Source: Micromonospora chaiyaphumensis (lineage in GTDB: Bacteria; Actinomycetota; Actinomycetes; Mycobacteriales; Micromonosporaceae). From it: a stretch of 64,000 nucleotides of DNA. This document shows positions 43,585 through 53,466 of this stretch, in pieces. Position 1 is the first letter of the stretch. Each line of letters begins with the position of its first letter. The notes under the pieces were generated by a model. The model made no database searches. It saw only the letters and a list, made by a program, of their open reading frames with translations, and was not told the origin of the DNA. Position numbers and translations under genes: made by a program. The stretch is taken from positions 372,001-436,000 of the forward strand of contig NZ_FMCS01000005.1 in the NCBI RefSeq assembly GCF_900091435.1, read 5' to 3'.

Positions 43585-46500
43585 TGGCGCGTGGTCCGGA
43601 GCGGCCGGCGGACGGCCCCGACGAGCGGCGGGACCCACGTGCCAAGGGCCGCCGGTGGGGGCGGGGCAGGACCGACGCCGAGCCGGCCGAGGCGACCGCC
43701 GGCGAGGAGTTCGGCTGGATCGACGACCTGCGGACGGCCAAGCAGCAGCGCAGCGACCTCGGCCCGGACGGAGAGGCGCCCGGCTCCGTGCCGCCCGCGC
43801 GGGGCGGACCGCCGCCCGCCGCTCCGGCGCCGCGGCCCGGCCCGGCCGCGCCGCAACCGCCCGGGGCCGCCCACCCGGCCGCGGCGCCACCGCCCGCGGC
43901 TGCCCGCCCGGGCGCTGCGGCACCGCCCGGAGCCGGCCGGCCCGGGCCGGAGACCCCGCCCGCCCGCCGTGCCCCCGAGGCCGGCCCGGCCGGGCCCGCC
44001 ACGCCCCGACCTGGCGGCCCCGATCCGGCGGCCCCCCGCCGCCCCGTCGACGGCCCCTGGCCCGGCGCACCCGAACCGACCCGGCGCCCCGCCGAGCCCA
44101 CCCGCGGCCCGGCCGAGGCGTCCCGCCCGCCGCGCCGCAACCCGGACGCGCCGACCGGCCAGCAGCCGCCGGCTGCCGGCCGGGTGAGCGGCCCGACCGG
44201 TCCGCGCGTCGCGCCACCCGCCGGCCCGATGCCCGGCCGTGCCGGGCAGGGCCCCGTCCCCGAACGCGGTTACGGCGGCCCGAACCCCGCCTGGCCCGGC
44301 CCGGACGGTGCCCGGAACGCGGTTCCGCCCACCCCGCGCGGCCGGCACGGCGCCGAGGCGCCCGCCGGCCCGGCCGGCCCCCGTCCCGTTGGCGTGGACC
44401 CGGCGGCGCGCCCCGTCTCCGGCGGCGGCCGGCGGGCCCTGCCCGACGACGCCGACCCGGGCGCCCGCCCGGTCTCCGGCGCCGGTCGCCGGTCAGCCCC
44501 CGACGGCGGCGCGCCCGCACCGGGCCGTCGCGGCGCACCCGAGGTCGACCCCGGTGTCCGGCCGGTGTCCGGCGGTGGCCGACGGGCGGCGCCCGAGGGT
44601 GCGCCGCCCGCCGTCGGCCGCCCGGCCGCCACGGGCGCCGGCGACCCCGCGGTCCGGCCCGTCTCCGGCGCCGGCCGGCGCGCCGCCGGCGAGCCCGGTC
44701 GCACCGGCGTGCCCCCGGCGCGCGCCGCCGCGCCCGGCGTCGGCGGCCCCACCGACCCGGTGACCGGAGGACTCCAGCCCGGCGACCCGCAGCCGCGCCG
44801 AGGCCGCGCCCCGCAGCGCCCCGATCCGTCCACCGCCGGCGCGCCCATCGTGGACGGTGCCGGCGGTCGACCCGGTGGCCGCCGTCGCGCCTCGGAACCG
44901 GACCAGCCGGTGGTGCCGCGCAGCGGGAACGCCCCGTCGGTGCCCGGCGCCGGTCCCGACGCCGACCGCCGACCCGACGGCCCCACCGCGACCCCGCGCC
45001 GCGCCGCGGCCGGCGCCGCATCCGGCCCCCGCCCCGGTGCCGACGTCCCGCCGGCCGGCCGGCGGGACGGTGCCGCCCCGCCGGGCCGCCGCGCGGCTCC
45101 CGACGACCCGGCGGTCCCGCCCGGTCGCCGGGGCGCTCCCGACGACACCGCGCCACCGGCCGCCGGGCGCGGCGGGCCGGACGGCGCGGCCACGCCCCGA
45201 GGCCGCCGGGCCGCTCCCGACGAGACGGCGATGCCGACCAGCCGACGGGCTGCCGCCGACGACGCGACGGCGCCGGGCCGCCGGAGTGCTCCCGACGGCA
45301 CGGCACCCGGCCGCCGGGCCCCCGGCGACGTCCCGCCGGGGCCGGGCCGCCGTGCGGCGCCCGATGCGCCGGCCGAACGCCATGCCGCCCCCGACGCCGC
45401 AGCCGGCCGCCGTGCCGCCGCCGATGCGCCGGCGACGGGTCGCCGTGCCGCTGCCGACGCCCCGGCCGGCCGCCGTGCCGCCCCCGACGCCCCGGCCGGA
45501 TCCGGTGCGCCCGGCGACGCTCCGCCGGCCCCGCGACGCGGGGCCCGCGAGGCCCCCGACGAGACCCGGCCGCAGCGGCCCGAGCGGCCCGCCGACTGGC
45601 TTCGACAGGCCGGCCGCACCTCGCACAGCGACCCCGCCATGCCGGCGGTCCGCCGCCCCGGCGGCCCCGCCGAGGATCCGGCCGTCCACCGCCCCGGCGG
45701 CCCCGCCGACGATCCGGCCGCCGCGCGGCGCGGTGGGCCGGCCGGCCCCGACCGTGGCGCTGCCGCACCGCCGGTGAAGCCCGACCAGACCGGTCCCGCC
45801 CGCGGCGCGGCCCGGCCGGGCGCCCCGGCCGCTTACGGCGACGGCACCCGCGGCGCGGCCCGGCCGGACCGCGACCCCACCGGGGGGCTGCCGCCCGCCG
45901 GCCCGCGGCCCGGGGGACGCCCGCCCACCGACGACCCGGCGCGCACCGGCGGGTTCCCCGCCGGCGGTGACCCGGCGCGCACCGGCGGCCTGCCGGCCGG
46001 CGATCGGTCCGGCCGGCTTGGTCCGGCCGGTGCCGGTGGTTTCGCCACCGGCGACCCGGCCCGGACCGGTGGCTTCCCGACCGGCGGTGAGCCGGAGCGG
46101 ACGGGACCCGACGTCGGCCGGCGCCCCGCCGCGTCTGGACGCGCCGGAGCGGGTCCGGCCGGCGGCGACGCGCGCGGTCCCGCCCGTGGCGCGGCCCGCC
46201 CGGCCGGCGGAGCGCGGGCCGGTGACCTCCACCCGGCCGGCGAGCCGCACGCCGCAGCCGGTGGGCCGGCGGTGGCCCGGGCGGCCGCCCCGGTGGCTCG
46301 CCCCGCCGGGCCGGACGAGCGGCCGGGTGGCCGCCCGAACCCGTCCGCGGCGGAGCCCACCCGGCCCGGCCCCGGTGGGCCGGGCGGCGTGCCGCAGGGA
46401 CCCGGCGCGCCCGCGGTGGCGCGGGCCGCGGCGGTCGTACCCCCGGGGGAGCCGGCCGTGGCGCGGGCCGCCGCCGTCGTGCCGCCGGGGGAGCCGGCGG

Positions 46501-47228
46501 GACCGGGTGACGGGGCCGGACCGACGCTGCGCCGGGCCGAGGCCGCGCCGGGGGAGGCCGACGACGCGGCGGGCGGCCTGCGGGGCGCCCGTTCCGAGCT
46601 GCGCCGGCAGATGCGTGAGCGGCGGCGGCTGCGGATGGGCATCCTCGCCCTGGTCAGCGTGCTGCTGCTCGGCGCCGTGCCGCTCTACTTCGGGCTGCGC
46701 ACGCTGAGCCACGACCCGGTGTTCGACACCCTCGACGCGCTGAGCGTGCCGGCCTGGGCGGCGACGAAGACGGTGGACAACGTCAGCGGGAGCCGGTGGT
46801 GTCTCCAGGACTGTCGGCTGCGGGAACGCACCGTCGAGTCGGAGAAGGCCTGGAAGGAGACCGCACAGGCCTACGAGGCGGCCCTCGCCGAGGACGGCTG
46901 GCGGCGCTGGAAGGTGGACCGCTGCCCGGAGCAGAAGGTCAAGGGCAGCTACACCTGCTGGCGGCGGGACGAGCTCACCCTCGACCTCTGGGTGCGCGAA
47001 CCCACCTGTGTGCCGCCGGCGGCGGAGGGTGCGGCCCCGCCGTCTCCGGCGCCCGAGCCCGCAGCGGGTGAGTGCGCCGGCTCGTTGGTGTCGGTGAAGG
47101 TGCGCAACGCGATCGACGACGAGCGGACCGGACCGCAGCCGACCACCGATCCGTCACTCACCGGTGAGGACCCGTACCCGACCCTCACCGACGACCCGCT
47201 CGGTGAACCGACAGCGTCACCGTCGTGA
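43584..47228 (+). CDS. Giant disordered single-span membrane protein of unknown function
   Basis: This 1,214-residue protein of unrecognised family has a short folded-looking head (EEFGWIDDLRTAKQQRSDLG). It is followed by about 960 residues composed almost entirely of Pro, Ala, Gly, Arg and Asp with degenerate repeats (RPVSGxGRR, GRRAAPDAPA, DPARTGGFPAGG, PAVARAAAVVPPGE). A basic stop-transfer segment and one span (MGILALVSVLLLGAVPLYFGL, about residue 1020) lead to a 180-residue external domain with six Cys (WCLQDC, RCPEQ, YTCWRRD, PTCVP, GECAGS) and an acidic Thr/Pro tail. Inside-negative topology places the disordered part in the cytoplasm. GTG at 43581 is an alternative start. It is coupled to rarA. 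Confidence 0.82.
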   Translation: MARGPERPADGPDERRDPRAKGRRWGRGRTDAEPAEATAGEEFGWIDDLRTAKQQRSDLGPDGEAPGSVPPARGGPPPAAPAPRPGPAAPQPPGAAHPAAAPPPAAARPGAAAPPGAGRPGPETPPARRAPEAGPAGPATPRPGGPDPAAPRRPVDGPWPGAPEPTRRPAEPTRGPAEASRPPRRNPDAPTGQQPPAAGRVSGPTGPRVAPPAGPMPGRAGQGPVPERGYGGPNPAWPGPDGARNAVPPTPRGRHGAEAPAGPAGPRPVGVDPAARPVSGGGRRALPDDADPGARPVSGAGRRSAPDGGAPAPGRRGAPEVDPGVRPVSGGGRRAAPEGAPPAVGRPAATGAGDPAVRPVSGAGRRAAGEPGRTGVPPARAAAPGVGGPTDPVTGGLQPGDPQPRRGRAPQRPDPSTAGAPIVDGAGGRPGGRRRASEPDQPVVPRSGNAPSVPGAGPDADRRPDGPTATPRRAAAGAASGPRPGADVPPAGRRDGAAPPGRRAAPDDPAVPPGRRGAPDDTAPPAAGRGGPDGAATPRGRRAAPDETAMPTSRRAAADDATAPGRRSAPDGTAPGRRAPGDVPPGPGRRAAPDAPAERHAAPDAAAGRRAAADAPATGRRAAADAPAGRRAAPDAPAGSGAPGDAPPAPRRGAREAPDETRPQRPERPADWLRQAGRTSHSDPAMPAVRRPGGPAEDPAVHRPGGPADDPAAARRGGPAGPDRGAAAPPVKPDQTGPARGAARPGAPAAYGDGTRGAARPDRDPTGGLPPAGPRPGGRPPTDDPARTGGFPAGGDPARTGGLPAGDRSGRLGPAGAGGFATGDPARTGGFPTGGEPERTGPDVGRRPAASGRAGAGPAGGDARGPARGAARPAGGARAGDLHPAGEPHAAAGGPAVARAAAPVARPAGPDERPGGRPNPSAAEPTRPGPGGPGGVPQGPGAPAVARAAAVVPPGEPAVARAAAVVPPGEPAGPGDGAGPTLRRAEAAPGEADDAAGGLRGARSELRRQMRERRRLRMGILALVSVLLLGAVPLYFGLRTLSHDPVFDTLDALSVPAWAATKTVDNVSGSRWCLQDCRLRERTVESEKAWKETAQAYEAALAEDGWRRWKVDRCPEQKVKGSYTCWRRDELTLDLWVREPTCVPPAAEGAAPPSPAPEPAAGECAGSLVSVKVRNAIDDERTGPQPTTDPSLTGEDPYPTLTDDPLGEPTASPS
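45091..45520 (+). repeat. Degenerate tandem repeats encoding GRRAAPD-type units
   Basis: Within the giant gene, codons for GRRAAPDAPA, GRRAAADAPA, GRRGAPDD and GRRSAPDG recur every 11-16 residues. A second block near 44401-44700 encodes three to four RPVSG(A/G)GRR units, and 46418-46500 encodes PAVARAAAVVPPGE twice. The DNA copies have diverged, and the sequence opens long frames on both strands. Confidence 0.75.
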
Positions 47229-47333
47229 GCCGGTTTCCATCACGGACGGTAGGGTCTGGGGCTGGCGGGCCCGCCCGCGCCTGCTGACCGGTCCCGGGTC
47301 GGCGTGCGGCGGACCGGGTAGGTACGGTCGCGC

Positions 47334-47358
47334 GTCCCGGGGCGTCGGGCCCCGGGAC
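47334..47358 (+). other. Leader stem-loop before the DUF948 gene
   Basis: GTCCCGGGGC (47334-47343) pairs with GCCCCGGGAC (47349-47358) around a five-base loop, in the 146-bp gap after the giant gene. It is close to the GAGGAGG ribosome site at 47366-47372 and could end readthrough or modulate translation. Nothing else is evident in the gap. Confidence 0.45.
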
Positions 47359-47374
47359 CCTGCTTGAGGAGGAC

Positions 47375-47842
47375 ATGCGCGTGAGTGGCGGAGAAATCGC
47401 CTGGCTGATCCTGGCCGGCGCGTTCCTGATGCTGGTGCTCGTGCTGGCGGTGCCGATCCTGCGGCTGCGGCACACCGTCGACGCGACGACCCGCATGATC
47501 ACCGAGCTGAACGACCGCACCACCCCCCTGCTCACCGACGTCAACACCACGGTGAAGAACGTCAACGTCGCCCTGGAGCAGGTGCAGACCTCCCTCGACG
47601 GGGTCAACCTGCAACTCGCCAAGGTGGACACCATGACCACCCACGCGCAGAACGTCACCGCCAACGTGGCGAACCTCGCTGCCGTGGTCTCCGCCGCCGC
47701 CGCGAACCCGCTGGTCAAGGTGGCCGCATTCGGCTACGGCGTGCGCAAGGCCGCCGCCGCCCGCCGGCACGCGGAGACCGAGCGCGAGGTGCGCGACACC
47801 ATCAAGCAGCAGCGCCGGGCCGCCAGGCGCGGCAACCGCTGA
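47375..47842 (+). CDS. DUF948-family membrane protein
   Basis: This 155-residue protein has one N-terminal span (IAWLILAGAFLMLVLVLAVPIL) and a long amphipathic helical region with regular hydrophobic spacing (TELNDRTTPLLTDVNTTVKN, VNLQLAKVDTMTTHAQNV), as in DUF948 proteins predicted to be coiled-coil and membrane-tethered. The C-terminus is Arg/Ala-rich. The function is unknown. It regularly precedes alaS in actinobacteria, next to a second small membrane protein. Confidence 0.85.
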   Translation: MRVSGGEIAWLILAGAFLMLVLVLAVPILRLRHTVDATTRMITELNDRTTPLLTDVNTTVKNVNVALEQVQTSLDGVNLQLAKVDTMTTHAQNVTANVANLAAVVSAAAANPLVKVAAFGYGVRKAAAARRHAETEREVRDTIKQQRRAARRGNR

Positions 47843-47873
47843 CCCGGCCGGCGAACAGCGGGAGGATGAGAGC

Positions 47874-48179
47874 ATGAGGCGGTTGTTCTGGCTCGGCATC
47901 GGGCTTGCCGTGGGCGTGCTGGTGGTCCGCAAGGCCACCCGCACCGCGCAGGCGTACACGCCGGCGGGTATCGCCAGCGGGCTGTCCGAGTCGGCCGGCG
48001 GTCTCGTCGAGTCGGTCCGCAGTTTCGTGGACGACGTCCGGGCCGGCATGGCCGAGCGTGAGCAGGAGATCCACGAGGCCTTCGCCCGCGGCGAGGCGTA
48101 CGACGACCAGTTCGCCGAGCTGCGGGAGGACCCGCGGTTCGGTGACCGAGAGATTTTCCCGGAGGAGCACCAGCGATGA
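47874..48179 (+). CDS. Small membrane-anchored protein upstream of alaS
   Basis: This 101-residue protein has one short N-terminal span ([18 protein letters not shown]), an Ala/Gly/Ser helix ([20 protein letters not shown]) and an acidic C-terminal half ([20 protein letters not shown]). Its function is unknown, but the position between DUF948 and alaS is conserved in actinomycetes. The ATG follows GGAGG. The stop overlaps the alaS ATG by four bases (ATGA). Confidence 0.85.
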   Translation: MRRLFWLGIGLAVGVLVVRKATRTAQAYTPAGIASGLSESAGGLVESVRSFVDDVRAGMAEREQEIHEAFARGEAYDDQFAELREDPRFGDREIFPEEHQR

Positions 48180-50854
48180 AGACGGCGGAGATCAAGCGGC
48201 GGTACCTCGCCCACTTCGAGGCCAACGGCCACGCCGTGGTGCCGTCCGCTCCGCTGCCCGCCATCAGCGACCCGAACCTGCTGTTCGTCAACGCCGGCAT
48301 GGTGCAGTTCGTCCCCTACTTCCTGGGCCAGCAGACCCCGCCCTACCGGCGGGCGGTCAGCGTGCAGAAGTGCATCCGGACGCCGGACATCGACGAGGTC
48401 GGCAAGACCAGCCGGCACGGCACGTTCTTCCAGATGAACGGCAACTTCTCCTTCGGCGACTACTTCAAGGACGGCGCCATCCCGCTGGCCTGGGACCTGG
48501 TCACCAAGCCGGTCGAGGCGGGCGGTTTCGGGCTGGACCCGGAGCGGATCTGGCCGACGGTCTACCTGGACGACGACGAGGCGTTCCAGATCTGGCGGTC
48601 GGTCGGCGTTCCCGCCGAGCGGATCGTCCGCCGGGGCAAGGCCGACAACTTCTGGTCCATGGGCATCCCGGGCCCCTGCGGCCCCTGCTCCGAGCTGTTC
48701 TACGACCGCGGCCCCGAGTACGGCCGCGAGGGCGGCCCGGCGGTCGACGAGGACCGCTACATGGAGTTCTGGAACCTCGTCTTCATGCAGTTCGAGCGGG
48801 GGCCGGGCACCGGCAAGGAGGACTACCCGATCCTCGGCGAGCTGCCCGCGAAGAACATCGACACGGGTATGGGCCTGGAGCGGATGGCCTCCATCCTCCA
48901 GGGCGTCGACAACCTCTACGAGATCGACGAGGTCCGGCCGATCCTGGCCCGGGCCGCCGAGCTGACCGGCAAGCGCTACGGCGCGCACTCCGGCCACGTG
49001 GCCAGCGAGTCGCACCCGGACGACGTGCGGCTGCGGGTGATCGCCGACCACGTGCGCACCGCGCTCATGCTGATCGGCGACGGGGTGACCCCGTCGAACG
49101 AGGGCCGCGGCTACGTGCTGCGCCGGATCATGCGCCGGGCCATCCGGGCGGTCCGCCTGCTCGGCTACCAGGACCGGGCGCTGCCCGAGCTGCTGCCGGT
49201 GGCCCGGGACTGCATGGCGCCGTCCTACCCGGAGCTGGCCGAGGACTTCGGCCGGATCTCCCAGTACGCGTACGCCGAGGAGGACGCCTTCCTCGCCACC
49301 CTGCGGGCGGGCACCACGATCCTGGACACCGCCATCGCGGAGACCAAGTCCGCCGGGCAGGCCTCGATCTCCGGCGACAAGGCGTTCCAGCTGCACGACA
49401 CGTACGGCTTCCCGATCGACCTGACCCTGGAGATCGCGGCCGAGCAGGGCCTCCAGGTCGACGCGGAGGGCTTCCGCCGGCTGATGGCCGACCAGCGCAG
49501 CCGGGCCAAGGCCGACGCCCAGGCGCGCAAGACCGGGCACACCGACGTGTCGGCGTACCGGTCGGTGCTCGACGGCGGCGGGGCGGTGGAGTTCACCGGC
49601 TACACCGAGCTGACCCGGGAGTCCCGGGTGCGCGCGCTGCTGGCCGGCGGCGCCCAGGTGGCCGCGGCGGTCGAGGGCGACACCGTCGAGCTGGTGCTCG
49701 ACACCACCCCGTTCTACGCCGAGGGCGGCGGCCAGCAGCCCGACCAGGGCCTCATCACGGTCGGCGGCGGCCAGCTCGAGGTCTTCGACGTGCAGCAGCC
49801 GGTGCCCGGTCTGATCGTGCACCGGGCCAAGGTGCTGCGCGGCGAGGTGCGCGCCGGCGAGACCGGCTACGCCGAGATCGACGTGTCCCGCCGGCGGGCG
49901 ATCTCCCGCTCGCACACGGCCACCCACCTGGTGCACCAGACCATGCGCAACTTTCTCGGCGAGTCGGCCACGCAGGCGGGCTCGCTGAACGCGCCGGGCC
50001 GGCTGCGGTTCGACTTCAACACCCCGACCGGGGTGGCGCCGAGCGTGCTGCACGACGTGGAGCAGCAGGTCAACGAGGTGCTCCTGGCCGACCTGGAGGT
50101 GCACGCCTTCATCACCACGCAGGAGGAGGCGCGCCGGATCGGCGCCATGGCCCTGTTCGGCGAGAAGTACGGCGAGCGGGTCCGGGTCGTCGAGGTCGGC
50201 GACTACGCCCGCGAGCTGTGCGGCGGCACCCACGTGGCCCGCTCGGCCCAGCTCGGCCTCGTCAAGATCCTTTCCGAGGCGTCGGTCGGCTCCGGCGTGC
50301 GCCGGATCGAGGCGCTGGTGGGCATGGACGCCTTCGGCTTCCTGGCCCGCGAGCACCTGCTGGTCTCCCGGCTGGCCGAGCTGTTCCGGGTCCCCGGCGA
50401 CCAGGTCGCCGACCGGGTGGAGCAGACCGTCACCCAGCTCCGCGACGCGGAGAAGGAACTGGAGAAGCTCCGCGCCCAGCTCGTGCTGGGCGGGGCTGCG
50501 GCCCTGGCGGCGCAGGCGAAGGACGTGCGCGGCGTCGCCTACGTCGGCACCGAGGCGCCCGAGGGCGCGGCCGGCAACGACGTGCGGACCCTGGCGCAGG
50601 AGATCCGGGGCCGGATCGACCCGGCCCGCCCGGCCGTGGTGGCGGTGGCCGCCCGCGCGGGCGGCAAGGCGTCCCTCGTGGTGGCCGTGAACCAGGCCGC
50701 CCGGGGCCGGGGCCTGACCGCGAAGGACCTGGTGAAGGCGGCCTTCTCCGGCCGCGGCGGCGGCAGCGACGACCTCGCGCAGGGCGGTGGCCTGCCCGCC
50801 GCGGAGGCGCCGAACCTGCTGGCCACCGTGGAGAAGGCGATCGCCGACGCCTGA
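48176..50854 (+). CDS. alaS: Alanyl-tRNA synthetase
   Basis: This 892-residue class II synthetase has the catalytic core opening [38 protein letters not shown] and [24 protein letters not shown] motif 2. The editing domain has HTATHLVH and [13 protein letters not shown] (zinc-binding His/Cys), and the C-Ala domain ends [10 protein letters not shown]. It charges tRNA-Ala and clears mischarged Ser/Gly. The length is normal. It is coupled to the small protein upstream and followed by a strong terminator. Confidence 0.96.
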   Translation: MKTAEIKRRYLAHFEANGHAVVPSAPLPAISDPNLLFVNAGMVQFVPYFLGQQTPPYRRAVSVQKCIRTPDIDEVGKTSRHGTFFQMNGNFSFGDYFKDGAIPLAWDLVTKPVEAGGFGLDPERIWPTVYLDDDEAFQIWRSVGVPAERIVRRGKADNFWSMGIPGPCGPCSELFYDRGPEYGREGGPAVDEDRYMEFWNLVFMQFERGPGTGKEDYPILGELPAKNIDTGMGLERMASILQGVDNLYEIDEVRPILARAAELTGKRYGAHSGHVASESHPDDVRLRVIADHVRTALMLIGDGVTPSNEGRGYVLRRIMRRAIRAVRLLGYQDRALPELLPVARDCMAPSYPELAEDFGRISQYAYAEEDAFLATLRAGTTILDTAIAETKSAGQASISGDKAFQLHDTYGFPIDLTLEIAAEQGLQVDAEGFRRLMADQRSRAKADAQARKTGHTDVSAYRSVLDGGGAVEFTGYTELTRESRVRALLAGGAQVAAAVEGDTVELVLDTTPFYAEGGGQQPDQGLITVGGGQLEVFDVQQPVPGLIVHRAKVLRGEVRAGETGYAEIDVSRRRAISRSHTATHLVHQTMRNFLGESATQAGSLNAPGRLRFDFNTPTGVAPSVLHDVEQQVNEVLLADLEVHAFITTQEEARRIGAMALFGEKYGERVRVVEVGDYARELCGGTHVARSAQLGLVKILSEASVGSGVRRIEALVGMDAFGFLAREHLLVSRLAELFRVPGDQVADRVEQTVTQLRDAEKELEKLRAQLVLGGAAALAAQAKDVRGVAYVGTEAPEGAAGNDVRTLAQEIRGRIDPARPAVVAVAARAGGKASLVVAVNQAARGRGLTAKDLVKAAFSGRGGGSDDLAQGGGLPAAEAPNLLATVEKAIADA

Positions 50855-50871
50855 TGTGCGCACCGATGGAA

Positions 50872-50901
50872 GCCAGGGCGGACCGCTCGGTCCGCCCTGG
50901 C
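50872..50901. terminator. Terminator after alaS
   Basis: GCCAGGGCGGACC (50872-50884) and GGTCCGCCCTGGC (50889-50901) form a perfect 13-bp stem with a GCTC loop, 17 bp after the alaS stop. Confidence 0.85.
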
Positions 50902-50928
50902 CCGTACCGGGGGAAAGGTGTCCGGTAG

Positions 50929-51390
50929 ATGGCTGAAGTGTCCCGTGGTGTCCGGCTCGGCGTCGACGTCGGCCAGGTCCGGGTCGGGGTGGCCCGCTCC
51001 GACCCGCACGGCATCCTGGCCACCCCGCTGGTCACCCTGGCCCGCGACCTTACGGCCGCGCCGGAGACGGTCCCCGCCGACATGGCCGAGCTGGTCCGGC
51101 TGGCCGCCGAGCACGAGGCGGTCGAGATCGTGGTGGGGCTGCCGGTCAACCTCGCCGGAAAGCATGGCCCGGCCGCGGCGAACGTCTCGGCGTACGCTGA
51201 CCGATTGGCCGATGTAATGGGGACGATTCCGGTGACGCTGACGGACGAGAGGATGTCGACCGTCGTGGCGAGTCGTAGGCTGGCCGAACGGGGCGTCCGG
51301 GGTAAGCGCCAACGGGCGGTGGTCGACCAGGCCGCCGCGGTGGAGATTCTGCAGAGCTGGCTGGACGCGCAGCGGAGGCGGACGCAATGA
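50929..51390 (+). CDS. ruvX: RuvX/YqgF-family pre-16S rRNA nuclease
   Basis: This 153-residue RNase H-fold protein has GVDVGQVRVGVARSDPHGI (first catalytic Asp), EIVVGLPVNLAG and LTDERMSTVVASRRL, ending with VVDQAAAVEILQSWL (last Asp). Family members mature the 5' end of 16S rRNA and were earlier proposed as Holliday-junction resolvases. The stop overlaps the mltG ATG (ATGA), matching the conserved actinobacterial alaS-ruvX-mltG-aroE order. Confidence 0.92.
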   Translation: MAEVSRGVRLGVDVGQVRVGVARSDPHGILATPLVTLARDLTAAPETVPADMAELVRLAAEHEAVEIVVGLPVNLAGKHGPAAANVSAYADRLADVMGTIPVTLTDERMSTVVASRRLAERGVRGKRQRAVVDQAAAVEILQSWLDAQRRRTQ

Positions 51391-52607
51391 TCGACGATCT
51401 TGATCTGGGCTTCGACGAGGCGGAGAGGGGGGAGAAGGGCCGGCACCGCCGCAGCGCCGTGCGCAAGCGCAACGGCAAGTCGGGTGGCGGCCGCGGCAAG
51501 ACCATCTTCGCCCTGCTGATGGCGCTCGTACTGCTCGGCGGCATCGGCGGCGGCGCCTACGTCGGCTTCGACCGGATCCGCAACCACTTCGTCACCCCCG
51601 ACTACGACGGCCCCGGCACGGGCGAGGCGCTGGTCGAGGTGAAGGCCGGCGACACCCTCACCGACATCGGAAACAGCCTCTACGACGCCGGGGTGGTCAA
51701 GAGCACCAAGGCCTTCATCGAGGCCGCCGACGCGAACTCCCGCAGCAAGAACATCCAGGTCGGCCGCTACAAGGTCCGCAAGCAGATGAAGGCCGCGGAC
51801 GTGATCACGCTGATGCTCGACCCGAAGAGCCGGGTGATCAACGGGGTGACCATCCCCGAGGGCACGATCACCTTGAACATTTACCAGATCCTCTCGAAGC
51901 AGACGAAGATCCCGGTCAAGGACTTCCAGGACGCCGCGAAGGACCCGGTCAAGCTGGGCGTCCCCGCCTTCTGGTTCAACCGGGAGGACGGCAAGAAGGG
52001 CCCGAAGAGCATCGAGGGCTTCCTCTACCCGTCGACCTACGAGATCCCGCCGAAGGCCACCGCCGAGCAGATCCTGTCGATGATGGTGGACGAGTTCCTG
52101 CGCGTCACGCAGCAGCTCGACTTCGTCGACCGGGCGCAGAAGGAACGCAAGATCTCCCCGTACGAGGCGCTGATCACCGCCTCCATCGCCGAGGCCGAGT
52201 CGGTCAACGCGGTGGACCTGCCGAAGGTGTCCCGGGTGATCTACAACCGGGTCTACGCCGGCAAGATCGGCTGCAAGTGCCTCGGCATCGACAGCGGCAT
52301 CAACTACTACCTCCGGCTTCAGGGCAAGGATCCGAAGGACTCCGACGACCTGCTGCAGAGCGAGATCAACGACCTGAAGAACCCGTACAACACGCACAAC
52401 GTGGCGGGCCTGCCGATCACCCCGATCAGCAACCCGGGCGAGGCCGCGCTCAAGGGCGCCCTGGAGCCGCCGCCCGGTGACTGGATCTTCTTCATGACGA
52501 TCGACCAGAAGGGCACGATGGGCTACGGCTCGAACGACGCCGAGTTCCGCCAGCTGATCCGGAAGATGTGCGACAACAAGGTGCTCACCGGGGAGAACTG
52601 CACCTGA
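51387..52607 (+). CDS. mltG: Endolytic murein transglycosylase MltG
   Basis: This 406-residue membrane-anchored enzyme cuts nascent peptidoglycan strands. It has a basic cytoplasmic head, one span ([20 protein letters not shown]), a LysM-like part ([20 protein letters not shown]) and the YceG catalytic domain with [12 protein letters not shown] (catalytic Glu), [30 protein letters not shown] and a C-terminal FFMTIDQKG. The stop shares one base with the aroE start (TGATG). Confidence 0.94.
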   Translation: MIDDLDLGFDEAERGEKGRHRRSAVRKRNGKSGGGRGKTIFALLMALVLLGGIGGGAYVGFDRIRNHFVTPDYDGPGTGEALVEVKAGDTLTDIGNSLYDAGVVKSTKAFIEAADANSRSKNIQVGRYKVRKQMKAADVITLMLDPKSRVINGVTIPEGTITLNIYQILSKQTKIPVKDFQDAAKDPVKLGVPAFWFNREDGKKGPKSIEGFLYPSTYEIPPKATAEQILSMMVDEFLRVTQQLDFVDRAQKERKISPYEALITASIAEAESVNAVDLPKVSRVIYNRVYAGKIGCKCLGIDSGINYYLRLQGKDPKDSDDLLQSEINDLKNPYNTHNVAGLPITPISNPGEAALKGALEPPPGDWIFFMTIDQKGTMGYGSNDAEFRQLIRKMCDNKVLTGENCT

Positions 52608-53461
52608 TGAAGGCCGCCGTGGTCGGCCGGCCGATCGCCCACTCGCTCTCCCCGGTGATCCACAACGCCGGGTACGCCGCGGCCGGGCTGACCGGGTGGT
52701 CGTACACCCGGATCGAGTGCGGGGCGGACGAGCTGGCCGGCCTGGTCGCGGGCCTGGGCCCCGAGTGGGCCGGCCTGTCGGTGACCATGCCGGGCAAGGA
52801 GGCCGCGCTCGCGCTGGCCGACGAGGCCTCGCCGGTCGCCGCCGCCGTCGGCGCCGCCAACACGCTGGTACGCCGGCCGGACGGCACCTGGTACGCCGAC
52901 AACACCGACGTCGCCGGCATGGTCGACGTGCTCACCGCCGCCGGATGCGCCTCGGGCGCCACGGTCACCGTGCTCGGCGCGGGCGGCACCGCCCGGGCGG
53001 CCGTCGCGGCGGCGGCCCGGATCGGCGCGGCCGAGGTGACGGTGGTGGCCCGCCGCCCGGAGGCGGTGCGGGAGCTGGTTCCGACGGCCGAGGCGCTCGG
53101 GATCCCGCTGGCCGGCGCGCCCTGGGACGGCGACCCGGCGCACGCCCGGGCCGACCTCGTGGTCTCCACGGTGCCCAGGGGCGTGGCCGACCCGCTCGCC
53201 GACAACTTCGACTGGCGGCCGGCGACGGTCTTCTTCGACGTGGTCTACGACCCGTGGCCCACCCCGCTCGCCGCGGCGGCGCTGGCCGCCGGCTGCCGGG
53301 TGGTCTCCGGGCTGGACCTGCTGCTGGCCCAGGCGGTCGGCCAGTTCGAGCAGTTCACCGGCGTGTCCGCCCCTCGGGAGGCGATGCGCGCCGCGCTGGC
53401 GTCCGCAGGGCGGGACGCGGTGGGCAGTGCGAGGTCTCGGACACCGGGCGTGACAGACTGA
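52607..53461 (+). CDS. aroE: Shikimate dehydrogenase
   Basis: This 284-residue enzyme reduces 3-dehydroshikimate to shikimate. It has [17 protein letters not shown] (substrate loop), [11 protein letters not shown] (catalytic Lys), [16 protein letters not shown] (catalytic Asp) and the Rossmann [22 protein letters not shown] in the cofactor pocket suggests NADP. It starts at the ATG overlapping mltG. An in-frame start at 52568 lies inside mltG and is rejected. Confidence 0.93.
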   Translation: MKAAVVGRPIAHSLSPVIHNAGYAAAGLTGWSYTRIECGADELAGLVAGLGPEWAGLSVTMPGKEAALALADEASPVAAAVGAANTLVRRPDGTWYADNTDVAGMVDVLTAAGCASGATVTVLGAGGTARAAVAAAARIGAAEVTVVARRPEAVRELVPTAEALGIPLAGAPWDGDPAHARADLVVSTVPRGVADPLADNFDWRPATVFFDVVYDPWPTPLAAAALAAGCRVVSGLDLLLAQAVGQFEQFTGVSAPREAMRAALASAGRDAVGSARSRTPGVTD

Positions 53462-53466
53462 CCGCT

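Noticed and set aside
44401..45520. CRISPR array
   Set aside because: The repeats are degenerate, codon-based and lack unique spacers of constant length.
41938..45768. A 1,276-residue open frame on the minus strand across rarA and the giant gene
   Set aside because: It runs antisense to clear AAA+ motifs of RarA, consists of Arg/Gly-rich filler in the rest, and arises from third-position GC bias.
43655..45970. A 771-residue plus-strand frame overlapping the giant gene
   Set aside because: Arg/Pro-only composition without a ribosome site. The chosen frame alone ends in a membrane span and a Cys-rich domain.
47240..50863. A 1,207-residue minus-strand frame
   Set aside because: It is antisense to alaS and to the two small membrane-protein genes, all recognisable families.
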